Positions 1 to 5,306 of a stretch of DNA of 5,355 bases are shown here, in pieces. Where the stretch lies: assembly GCA_003646745.1 (NCBI GenBank), contig QMLM01000124.1, positions 1 through 5,355 of the forward strand. Reading direction: 5' to 3'. A model generated the notes under the pieces. It was not told the origin of the DNA and ran no database searches. It saw only the letters and a list, made by a program, of their open reading frames with translations. Source of the stretch: Deltaproteobacteria bacterium (GTDB lineage: Bacteria > Desulfobacterota > B13-G15 > RBG-16-54-18). Position 1 is the first letter of the stretch. The number at the start of each line of letters is the position of its first letter. Made by a program: the position numbers and the translations under genes.

Positions 1-1
1 C

Positions 2-817
2 AATCAATTGGACGTAAAAGACCTCTATGAAATTTTGAAAAATCCCAACAGCCCTATTATTACAAGCAAAAAGAAGGACTTCCGCTCCTACGGCATCGAC
101 CTTCAGTTTGAGGACGAGGCCCTTTGGAAAATGGCGCAAATGGCCTATCAAGAGCGAACTGGGGCTAGGGGATTGATCAGTGCCATCGAAAAGGTCCTCT
201 TGAAGTTTGAGAGAAAACTCCCCTCCACAGATATCAAGGAACTGGTAGTGACCAAGGAAATGGTTGAGGACCCCGAAGGAGAACTCCAAAAGATCCTGAA
301 AGATCCCCACAGCAAAGAGAGGCTTGAGCGGTATAGGAAGTTGGTAGCCCAAGAGAGAGAGGAGATGAAAGCATATATAAAGGCCCGCAAGACAGAATTT
401 TTGAGCCGATATGGGGCCATATTTACCGAAAGCCGTTTAGACCTCGTCGTGGATAGGGTGATAAAGAAGGAAATGGATGTAAACTCTGCCTTCGAGGAGG
501 TCCTGTCCACCTATTACCAGATCAGGGGGTTTGAAAAATCCTTTTTCGAGAGGCATGGCATCGAGATCAATCTAAGAGATGAAGCCATGGACATTCTGCT
601 AACTTGGATATTAAGGGATGGGAGAGAGATCAAAGAAATACTTTCTACATTGGACAGCCTCTTTGAACCGGCCCTGAAATTAATCAGGGATAAAGCGGGG
701 GTAAATTCCTTCTCCATCTCTAAAGAGGGAGTAGAAAACCCCGAGTCTTACTTAAACAGATTGATAAAAGACGTATACCGCAAGATCTATAAGGATATAA
801 GCGAGAAAAGGCAATGA
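2..817 (+). CDS. ClpX-like AAA+ ATPase, C-terminal part (5' end outside window)
   Basis: This is the C-terminal part of a ClpX/HslU-type AAA+ protein. The frame is open to the left edge (codons AAT CAA precede the TTG at position 8), so the Walker A/B and pore-loop region should lie upstream and the TTG is not the start. Numbering from that TTG, residues 1-95 resemble the ClpX small domain: DLYEILKNPNSPI, then YGIDLQFEDEAL, then RTGARGL at 50-56, whose Arg54 would be the sensor-2 arginine, then a TKEMVEDP strand. Residues 100-128 form a charged, probably coiled helix. Residues 128-254 are an extension absent from normal ClpX; they look like degenerate repeats of the same small domain. ClpX is known to unfold substrates for ClpP; whether this protein partners a protease or acts alone cannot be seen. 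It overlaps the downstream J-protein by four bases, which suggests translational coupling and a joint role in protein quality control. Family call firm; exact function open. Confidence 0.85.
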   Translation, partial: NQLDVKDLYEILKNPNSPIITSKKKDFRSYGIDLQFEDEALWKMAQMAYQERTGARGLISAIEKVLLKFERKLPSTDIKELVVTKEMVEDPEGELQKILKDPHSKERLERYRKLVAQEREEMKAYIKARKTEFLSRYGAIFTESRLDLVVDRVIKKEMDVNSAFEEVLSTYYQIRGFEKSFFERHGIEINLRDEAMDILLTWILRDGREIKEILSTLDSLFEPALKLIRDKAGVNSFSISKEGVENPESYLNRLIKDVYRKIYKDISEKRQ

Positions 818-1773
818 AAGACTATTATAAGATCTTGGGAGTAAGTAAGAACGCGACTCTAGAAGAGATCAAAAAGGCCTATCGCCAATTGGCCCTAAAG
901 TATCATCCGGATAGAAACAAGGGAAATAAGGAGGCCGAGGAAAGATTTAAAGAGATCAATGAGGCCTATGCTGTGCTAAGCGACCCGGAAAAGAGGCGTC
1001 AATACGATACCTTTGGGGCCGAGGGATTTCACCAGAGGTTCTCTCGAGAGGACATCTTCCGGGGTTTCGATATAGGAGACATCTTAAAGGATCTCGGCTT
1101 TAGCACCTCGGATATCTTCACTACCCTATTTGGAGGAGGTAAAAAGAGGGGATTCAGGTATACCACCTTTACCAGTCCCTTTGGTCGCTACAGCACTGGA
1201 GATGAGGGATTTGACTTCGTTGATTATTTTACCCGAGGTGGCGCTGGACCTTCTAAAGGGAGGGATATGATCTATGATCTCACCATTACCTTGGAGGAGG
1301 CGGCTAAAGGGACTGAAAAGGTGATCTCTATCCGCAGAGATGGGAAGATAGAACAACTCGCGATAAAGATCCCCCCTGGGATCGATACAGGGAAAAAGCT
1401 CAGGGTACCAGGCAAGGGAGAAAGAGGGACAGGAGGCGGACCACCTGGCGACCTATATGTACGGGTACAAGTACAGGATCATCCTCTATTTCACAGAGAA
1501 GGGGACGATATTCATATAGAGCGTGAGATAAACTTCAGTGAGGCAGTGTTGGGAACTACTATTGAGGTACCTACCCTCAATGGCATCAAAAAGGTGAAGA
1601 TTCCCCCCGGTACCTCGGGTAACAAAAAACTAAGGCTAAAGGGGGAGGGGATCCCACACCTCAAGGGGGGAGGAAGAGGTGATGCCTATGTACGGATATC
1701 CATCAGGGTCCCCAAAAAATTGACCTCTAAGCAGAGGGAATTGATTGAGGCCCTCTCCAAAGAGGGCATCTAA
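814..1773 (+). CDS. class II DnaJ/CbpA-type J-domain co-chaperone (no zinc finger)
   Basis: A 319-residue J-protein expected to stimulate Hsp70 (DnaK) ATPase activity and deliver unfolded clients in the cytoplasm. The J domain covers residues 1-70, with YYKILGV at 4-10, the invariant HPD at 31-33, and the QYDTFG end. A Gly/Phe-rich region follows (about 70-145; GFDIGD, LFGGG, SPFGRY). Two C-terminal beta domains with the usual family motifs come next (about 150-225 and 226-302; KIPPGIDTGKKLRVPGKG, GDLYVRV, HPLFHREGDDIH, PPGTSGNKKLRLKGEG, GDAYVRI). The protein has no cysteine at all, so the CXXCXGXG zinc modules of classical DnaJ are absent. This makes it the CbpA/DnaJB type rather than housekeeping DnaJ beside grpE/dnaK. 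The ATG lies in an ATGA overlap with the stop of the ClpX-like gene, with only a weak purine run (GAGAAAAGG) before it, so its translation is probably coupled. Very secure call. Confidence 0.96.
   Translation: MKDYYKILGVSKNATLEEIKKAYRQLALKYHPDRNKGNKEAEERFKEINEAYAVLSDPEKRRQYDTFGAEGFHQRFSREDIFRGFDIGDILKDLGFSTSDIFTTLFGGGKKRGFRYTTFTSPFGRYSTGDEGFDFVDYFTRGGAGPSKGRDMIYDLTITLEEAAKGTEKVISIRRDGKIEQLAIKIPPGIDTGKKLRVPGKGERGTGGGPPGDLYVRVQVQDHPLFHREGDDIHIEREINFSEAVLGTTIEVPTLNGIKKVKIPPGTSGNKKLRLKGEGIPHLKGGGRGDAYVRISIRVPKKLTSKQRELIEALSKEGI
1750..1767 (+). repeat. small perfect hairpin at the 3' end of the J-protein gene
   Basis: GCCCTCT at 1750-1756 is the exact reverse complement of AGAGGGC at 1761-1767, with a CCAA loop. 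It lies in the last codons of the J-protein gene (residues ALSKEG). No T-run follows, so it is not a standard terminator. It could protect the mRNA 3' end or simply reflect codon choice. Confidence 0.5.
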
Positions 1774-1780
1774 TTAGATG
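1767..1780. repeat. 14-bp perfect palindrome spanning the J-protein stop codon
   Basis: CATCTAATTAGATG reads the same on both strands and contains the TAA stop at 1771-1773. It abuts, and shares one base with, the hairpin at 1750-1767. It could be a protein-binding site or chance. Confidence 0.45.
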
Positions 1781-1798
1781 AGGGAAGAAAGGGGAGAT

Positions 1799-1851
1799 CC
1801 CTTAAACCCCGCTATTTCGAAAACAGTTTCCTGAAATAGGGATTTTAAGGG
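1799..1851. repeat. 53-nt imperfect inverted repeat / large hairpin in the intergenic gap
   Basis: The outer arms CCCTTAAA (1799-1806) and TTTAAGGG (1844-1851) pair perfectly. Next, CTATTTC (1812-1818) pairs with GAAATAG (1833-1839), with a short mismatched stretch between them in which two more C-G pairs are possible. The centre continues with GAAA (1819-1822) against TTTC (1827-1830), leaving a four-base ACAG loop and a two-base CT bulge. The stem therefore runs almost the whole length. No T-tract follows on either strand, so I do not call it a terminator. Candidates are a dispersed REP/MITE-like repeat, an mRNA processing or stabilising structure after the J-protein gene, or a small structured RNA. 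Confidence 0.65.
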
Positions 1852-1866
1852 CCTAAAGGGTGATGA

Positions 1867-1919
1867 ACTCCTTCTTTACCATGAATTATTTTCATGGTAA
1901 ATAAAGGGGTATCTTTTTT
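1867..1919 (+). terminator. probable intrinsic terminator of the ClpX-like/J-protein operon
   Basis: A perfect 11-bp inner stem, TTTACCATGAA (1875-1885) and TTCATGGTAAA (1891-1901), has a TTATT loop. The outer stem ACTCCTT (1867-1873) pairs with AAGGGGT (1904-1910) with one G-T wobble; C1874 opposite T1902-A1903 forms a small internal loop. A T-rich tract with six consecutive Ts (1914-1919) begins within four bases of the stem. Position, stem and T-tract fit Rho-independent termination about 95-145 bases after the J-protein stop. The inner stem is AT-rich, so strength is uncertain. Confidence 0.62.
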
Positions 1920-1929
1920 CTTCCAACTA

Positions 1930-1938
1930 TGAGATAAT
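1930..1938 (+). promoter_or_regulatory. candidate extended -10 promoter for the BFN-family gene
   Basis: TGAGATAAT matches an extended -10 (TG, one base, then GATAAT, 5 of 6 to TATAAT). No convincing -35 lies 16-18 bases upstream, which is tolerable for extended -10 promoters. It sits just after the putative terminator and would give a leader of about 30 bases before the ATG at 1977. The BFN gene would then be its own transcription unit. Confidence 0.42.
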
Positions 1939-1963
1939 TTGGCCCTGGCAAGATAAATTGTGA

Positions 1964-1968
1964 AAGGA
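1964..1968 (+). promoter_or_regulatory. ribosome binding site of the BFN-family gene
   Basis: AAGGA lies eight bases before the ATG at 1977. This supports that start over the in-frame ATG three codons later (1986). Confidence 0.6.
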
Positions 1969-1976
1969 AAAAGCGA

Positions 1977-2468
1977 ATGGTCAAGATGAGAATATTGGGG
2001 TTGATTTTTGACCCCAATCTCAACACTACGGTGATAGTTCTGCTCGATCCGCAGCAGGAAAGGGTGTTACCGATATGGATTGGAAGTATGGAGGGAAACG
2101 CCATTGCTCTGGGTATGGAAAAGGTAGCTACTCCCCGCCCCATGACCCATGATTTGATGAAAAACATATTGAAGGAATTCCACGTTCAGGTAATAAAGGT
2201 GGTGGTCACCGAACTCAAAGACGATACTTTCTATGCCGTAATTCACCTAGTAGTGGAGGGTAAAGAGCTAGAGATCGACTCCCGTCCAAGTGATGCTATT
2301 GCACTGGCCGTAAGGGTAGAGGCCCCTATATTTTGTACCGAGAAGGTCTTGGAGGAAGCAGCCGATCTGGGTCTCCTTAAGCAGCGAAGTGACCTCGATA
2401 ACTCTGAGGATCTGAAAAAGTGGTTGGAGAGCCTTAACCCAGATGATTTCGGCAAGTATAAGATGTAA
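1977..2468 (+). CDS. bifunctional nuclease (BFN/DUF151) family protein
   Basis: A 163-residue single-domain protein of the DUF151 / bifunctional nuclease family. Seen in the sequence: the usual opening (VKMRILGLIFDPN, residues 2-14), LPIWIG at 31-36 followed by Glu39, RPMTHDLM at 54-61, a beta-rich middle (KVVVTEL...TFYAVIHL), and the family hallmark DSRPSDAIALAVR at 101-113. A charged tail (about 135-163) is more variable. In plants, members of this family have been reported to have DNase and RNase activity. Bacterial members, including the structurally solved Thermotoga maritima protein, have no settled physiological role, so nuclease activity here is inferred from the family only. There is no signal peptide or membrane segment; it should be cytoplasmic. 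Its length is typical. It appears to have its own promoter and lies tail to tail with the radical SAM gene 55 bases downstream, so neighbours say little about its job. Confidence 0.93.
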   Translation: MVKMRILGLIFDPNLNTTVIVLLDPQQERVLPIWIGSMEGNAIALGMEKVATPRPMTHDLMKNILKEFHVQVIKVVVTELKDDTFYAVIHLVVEGKELEIDSRPSDAIALAVRVEAPIFCTEKVLEEAADLGLLKQRSDLDNSEDLKKWLESLNPDDFGKYKM

Positions 2469-2523
2469 CTCACTCAAGTTGCTTGCCCTTACCTCTATTT
2501 GCACCCCCCAATGATGATATGCC

Positions 2524-5121
2524 TCAAGGCAATGGCGGGAGGGATTCAGTTTTAACCACCTTAAGCAGCTTGGCCTCCTGGGGGGTGAGGTCGAGGATGT
2601 GCTGTAGTATTAAGGCAGGCCTAACCCCTCCTTTTATCTTTATCCCTATCTCTATCAATATTTCACCATTGAAAAGATCTTTCAAGGAGGGAACCTCAAC
2701 ATGGGTAGGGACCGAAGGGGAATAAGAGTCTATATGGATCAACTGTAGTTTCTCGATGTAGGGGAGGGCATTTACCTCCTTCGTCTTTTTTTTCTTCTGC
2801 TGGATGATGGTAAGATCTTTCCTTTTAAGGGCCCTTTGCAACTTCTCCTTCAGTTCTCCCTCAGGGATTATTCTGTCCAATTTCTCCAAGGAGATAAGAA
2901 AGCGATCGACCTCGAAGAGATTGGGCAGCGGCTTCCCTTTCAGGGTCATCTCATGGGCATCAACGATCCGCAACCCAAGGGGAAGTTCTCTGTTTAACCT
3001 CTCTTTAAATTCCTCTGCCCTCATATAGCGGGCTAGCTCTAGGTCCATATATTCTGCTAGGCTCTCCGTCCCCAGGGGTAATGGATTGGTAAAAGATATC
3101 TTGGGCAACGGGTGAAAACCTTCAGAGAACTTCATAGGGATGCCGGCCCGACGGGCTGCCCTCACAAAGACTTCGATCATCTCCAGATGGCCCAATAACC
3201 TGGCCTCTCCCACCTTTACAAATTGAGAACGGATCTTCTTCACCCACGGCCTTCTGCGCACCACCTCTCGGAAGGGCTCGGATGTGGAGGGAAGAGAGGG
3301 GATAGTTTCAGCCATTACCATTTTTATCTCGTCTTTACAGGCGCCACATTGGAGGCACTGCCCCGCACGACAATCAGGGGTGACCACCCCTCTGCTGGCC
3401 CTTTCCCGTTCATCCCTTAAAAAATCCTCCTTTACTCCACAGCAGAGATGAGCCCATGGGAGGACTTCTGAAAGTTCCCTCCTTCGATAGGTATAGAAGG
3501 CGGGGTCAATCCCGGCATCGGCGAAGGCCTCCTCCCATTCACGCCACTTAAGGTGCTCTGTCCAGCCATCAAACTTGCAACCTCGCCGATGTGCCCTCAG
3601 CAGGACTTCCCCCAGTCGTCTATCTCCCCTGGAGAACACACCCTCTAAAAAGCTCATCCTGGCATCGTGCCACTTCAGTCGTATCCCCCTCCCTCTGAGC
3701 CACTCCTTGAAGTAGGTTTGCCTCTCCTCAACCTCCTCGATCGGCAACTGGGGTTCCCATTGAAAGGGGGTATGGGGTTTGGGTACAAAGGTAGAGATAC
3801 TTACATTGACCCCTGCGCTTCTTTTGATTCGGCACCCCTGACGAAAGACCTTCTGGGAGAGGTCAACTATTCCCCGAAGGTCTTCCTCCTCCTCCGAGGG
3901 AAGTCCCACCATGAAGTAGAGCTTTACCAGATTCCAACCCGCAGCAAAGACTTGGGCTACTGTTTCCAACAGTTCCCCCTCATCTGTAACCTTGTTGATG
4001 ACCCTCTGCAACCTCTCGGTGGCCGCCTCAGGAGCCAAGGTAAATCCAGTCTTGCGCACCCTCTTTATCTCCTCGATGAGCTCTTTAGTAAGGGTTCCAA
4101 CTCGCAAAGAAGGCAACGAGATGGCCACCTTCTCCCTCTCATATCTGCGCATAAGGGACTGCAACAGAGGATAAATACAACTGTAATCTCCCGCACTCAA
4201 GGACAGGAGAGAGACCTCATCATAACCTGTTCTTTTCAAAGACCTATCGATAATTTCTAAAAGAACCTGGGGATCCCTTTCCCTTACAGGCCGGTAGATA
4301 TAGCCCGCTTGGCAAAACCTGCATCCTCTAGTACACCCCCTAGTTATCTCCACGCTCAACCTGTCATGGACTACTCTCATGAAGGGGACAATGGGGGCTA
4401 AGGGATAAAAGGCTTCATTGAGATCAACGACGGTCCTCTTGTTTACCTGCTGGTAACCCTGCAGGAGGGGTTCTACCTTGCTGATAGTACCATTTGTGCC
4501 GTAGCTTATCCGAAAGAAAGATGGCACGTAAACCCCTTCGATGGAGGCCAGCTCCCTCAACAAGGTGTCTTTATCTGTCCGGCTCTGCCTCCACCGCATT
4601 ATCAAGTCCGTTACTTCTAATATTACTTCCTCCCCTTCCCCCAGGATAAAGGCGTCGAAAAAGTCCGCTAAGGGCTCAGGGTTGAGGGTGCACGGTCCCC
4701 CTGCAATGACCAATGGCATATCTTCCCCTCTTTCCCTTGCCAGCATTGGGATATGGGCGAGCTCCAGGATATTCAGGACATTGGTGTAGCAGAGCTCATA
4801 TTGGAGGGAAAAACCTATTACATCGAACTCCCTCAGCGGGGTATGAGACTCCAACGTGAAAAGGGGAACCCCCCAGCAACGGATTAACTCCTCCATATCG
4901 AACCAAGGGCTAAAGACCCTTTCGCACACAATGCCTTCCTGGACATTAAGCAATCCGTACAGAATCTGCATCCCAACATGGGACATTCCTATCTCGTAGG
5001 CATCAGGGAAAACAAGAGCGAAACGCAATTTAGCTTGATGTATGTCTTTGCGGCAGGAGTTCACCTCACCTCCCAGATACCTAGAAGGCCTGTTCACCAG
5101 AGGTAAAAAATCCCTTCTCAT
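2524..5121 (-). CDS. fused TIGR03960-type B12-binding-like radical SAM protein with C-terminal DUF2344 (TIGR03936) domain
   Basis: An 865-residue radical SAM enzyme of unknown substrate. Numbered from the ATG at 5121, residues about 10-215 are a B12-binding-like region typical of the family (RYLGGEVNS, FPDAYEIGMSHVGMQILY, AGGPCTLNPEPLADFFDAFILGEGEE). No DxHxxG cobalamin-ligand motif is seen. The radical SAM core follows, with the Fe-S motif RGCTRGCRFCQAG (Cys263, Cys267, Cys270; CX3CX2C), SLLSLSAGDY and FTLAPEAATERLQ. A second cysteine cluster lies at 584-595 (Cys584, Cys589, Cys592, Cys595; CX4CX2CX2C) with a CC pair at 560-561, perhaps binding another metal centre. Residues about 627-835 form the DUF2344 domain (KVGEARLLGHLEMIEVF, RAGIPMKFSEGFHPLPKI, PLPLGTES). 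The two parts are known as adjacent or fused genes; this is the fused form. The frame is open to a TTG at 5205, but a promoter at 5141-5169 and a ribosome binding site support 5121. Family call is secure; the reaction is unknown. Confidence 0.94.
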   Translation of the reverse strand: MRRDFLPLVNRPSRYLGGEVNSCRKDIHQAKLRFALVFPDAYEIGMSHVGMQILYGLLNVQEGIVCERVFSPWFDMEELIRCWGVPLFTLESHTPLREFDVIGFSLQYELCYTNVLNILELAHIPMLARERGEDMPLVIAGGPCTLNPEPLADFFDAFILGEGEEVILEVTDLIMRWRQSRTDKDTLLRELASIEGVYVPSFFRISYGTNGTISKVEPLLQGYQQVNKRTVVDLNEAFYPLAPIVPFMRVVHDRLSVEITRGCTRGCRFCQAGYIYRPVRERDPQVLLEIIDRSLKRTGYDEVSLLSLSAGDYSCIYPLLQSLMRRYEREKVAISLPSLRVGTLTKELIEEIKRVRKTGFTLAPEAATERLQRVINKVTDEGELLETVAQVFAAGWNLVKLYFMVGLPSEEEEDLRGIVDLSQKVFRQGCRIKRSAGVNVSISTFVPKPHTPFQWEPQLPIEEVEERQTYFKEWLRGRGIRLKWHDARMSFLEGVFSRGDRRLGEVLLRAHRRGCKFDGWTEHLKWREWEEAFADAGIDPAFYTYRRRELSEVLPWAHLCCGVKEDFLRDERERASRGVVTPDCRAGQCLQCGACKDEIKMVMAETIPSLPSTSEPFREVVRRRPWVKKIRSQFVKVGEARLLGHLEMIEVFVRAARRAGIPMKFSEGFHPLPKISFTNPLPLGTESLAEYMDLELARYMRAEEFKERLNRELPLGLRIVDAHEMTLKGKPLPNLFEVDRFLISLEKLDRIIPEGELKEKLQRALKRKDLTIIQQKKKKTKEVNALPYIEKLQLIHIDSYSPSVPTHVEVPSLKDLFNGEILIEIGIKIKGGVRPALILQHILDLTPQEAKLLKVVKTESLPPLP

Positions 5122-5126
5122 TTCAT

Positions 5127-5133
5127 CCCCCTT
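5127..5133 (-). promoter_or_regulatory. ribosome binding site deciding the radical SAM start
   Basis: On the minus strand AAGGGGG stands five bases before the ATG at 5121. The other in-frame starts are worse. ATG at 5142 and TTG at 5205 have no purine-rich site, and ATG at 5163 has only AGAGGT about 11 bases away. Homologues as I know them also begin shortly before the RYLGGE motif, which follows 13 residues after this ATG. Confidence 0.7.
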
Positions 5134-5140
5134 TTCAAAC

Positions 5141-5169
5141 ATGATATATGTAGCTGTGCCCATTGTCAA
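5141..5169 (-). promoter_or_regulatory. sigma-70-type promoter of the radical SAM gene
   Basis: Read on the minus strand, a perfect -35 TTGACA (5164-5169) is followed by exactly 17 bases and a -10 TATCAT (5141-5146, 5 of 6). Transcription would begin near 5134-5135, leaving a leader of about 13 bases that includes the ribosome binding site. The promoter lies inside the longest open frame, so that frame's first 28 codons are probably not translated. Confidence 0.75.
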
Positions 5170-5200
5170 CGCAACCTCTACAGCGAGATTTGGCAGTTGG

Positions 5201-5220
5201 AGCAAATTAAAGCAAATTTA
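5201..5220. repeat. tandem 10-bp direct repeat upstream of the rightward promoter
   Basis: AGCAAATTAA (5201-5210) is followed directly by AGCAAATTTA (5211-5220), nine of ten bases identical. One helical turn of spacing, just upstream of the -35 box at 5225, fits an activator site or an AT-rich UP-like element, but chance in AT-rich DNA is possible. Confidence 0.45.
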
Positions 5221-5224
5221 ACCC

Positions 5225-5255
5225 TTGACAAATGACAAGAGAGCATTTATATATT
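5225..5255 (+). promoter_or_regulatory. sigma-70-type promoter of the rightward gene
   Basis: A perfect -35 TTGACA (5225-5230) is followed by an AT-rich stretch offering TATATA at 17-bp spacing (5248-5253, 4 of 6) or TATATT at 19 bp (5250-5255, 5 of 6). Transcription would start around 5260, giving a leader of roughly 45 AT-rich bases before the ATG at 5307. TGACAA is repeated at 5226-5231 and 5233-5238. Confidence 0.65.
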
Positions 5256-5265
5256 GCGATATAAA
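5246..5265. repeat. inverted repeat over the -10/start region, possible operator
   Basis: TTTATAT (5246-5252) and ATATAAA (5259-5265) are exact reverse complements separated by six bases (ATTGCG). It covers the -10 and probable start site of the rightward promoter, a normal place for a repressor. AT-rich composition makes a chance match easier; no regulator is identified. Confidence 0.35.
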
Positions 5266-5290
5266 AATATATAAATAAAAAAATACATTG

Positions 5291-5299
5291 AAGGAGGTG
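5291..5299 (+). promoter_or_regulatory. strong Shine-Dalgarno of the truncated rightward gene
   Basis: AAGGAGGTG, a near-perfect match to the 16S 3' end, lies seven bases before the ATG at 5307. It suggests a highly translated gene. Confidence 0.85.
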
Positions 5300-5306
5300 C
5301 TTTCCA

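Noticed and set aside
148..717. Minus-strand open frames opposite the ClpX-like gene
   Set aside because: Low-complexity Ser/Leu-rich translations typical of antisense frames; the plus strand carries recognised domains.
1799..1851. The 53-nt hairpin as an intrinsic terminator
   Set aside because: No T-rich run follows the stem on either strand; the hairpin at 1867-1910 with its T-tract fits better.
1892..2504. Minus-strand frames opposite the BFN-family gene
   Set aside because: Shadows of the conserved BFN coding frame, with no homology or start signals.
2469..2531. Terminator between the convergent BFN and radical SAM genes
   Set aside because: Only a 4-bp TGCC/GGCA stem (2520-2531) and no T-tract; too weak to call.
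3667..4260. 197-codon plus-strand open frame
   Set aside because: Lies antisense within the radical SAM gene, which shows clear family motifs throughout; no ribosome binding site or recognisable protein.
4402..5100. Cobalamin dependence of the radical SAM protein
   Set aside because: The N-terminal region looks B12-binding-like, but I see no DxHxxG motif, so cofactor use cannot be claimed.
5122..5205. N-terminal 28-residue extension of the radical SAM frame starting at TTG 5205
   Set aside because: No ribosome binding site at the TTG; the stretch contains a near-consensus promoter, and family homology begins after the ATG at 5121.
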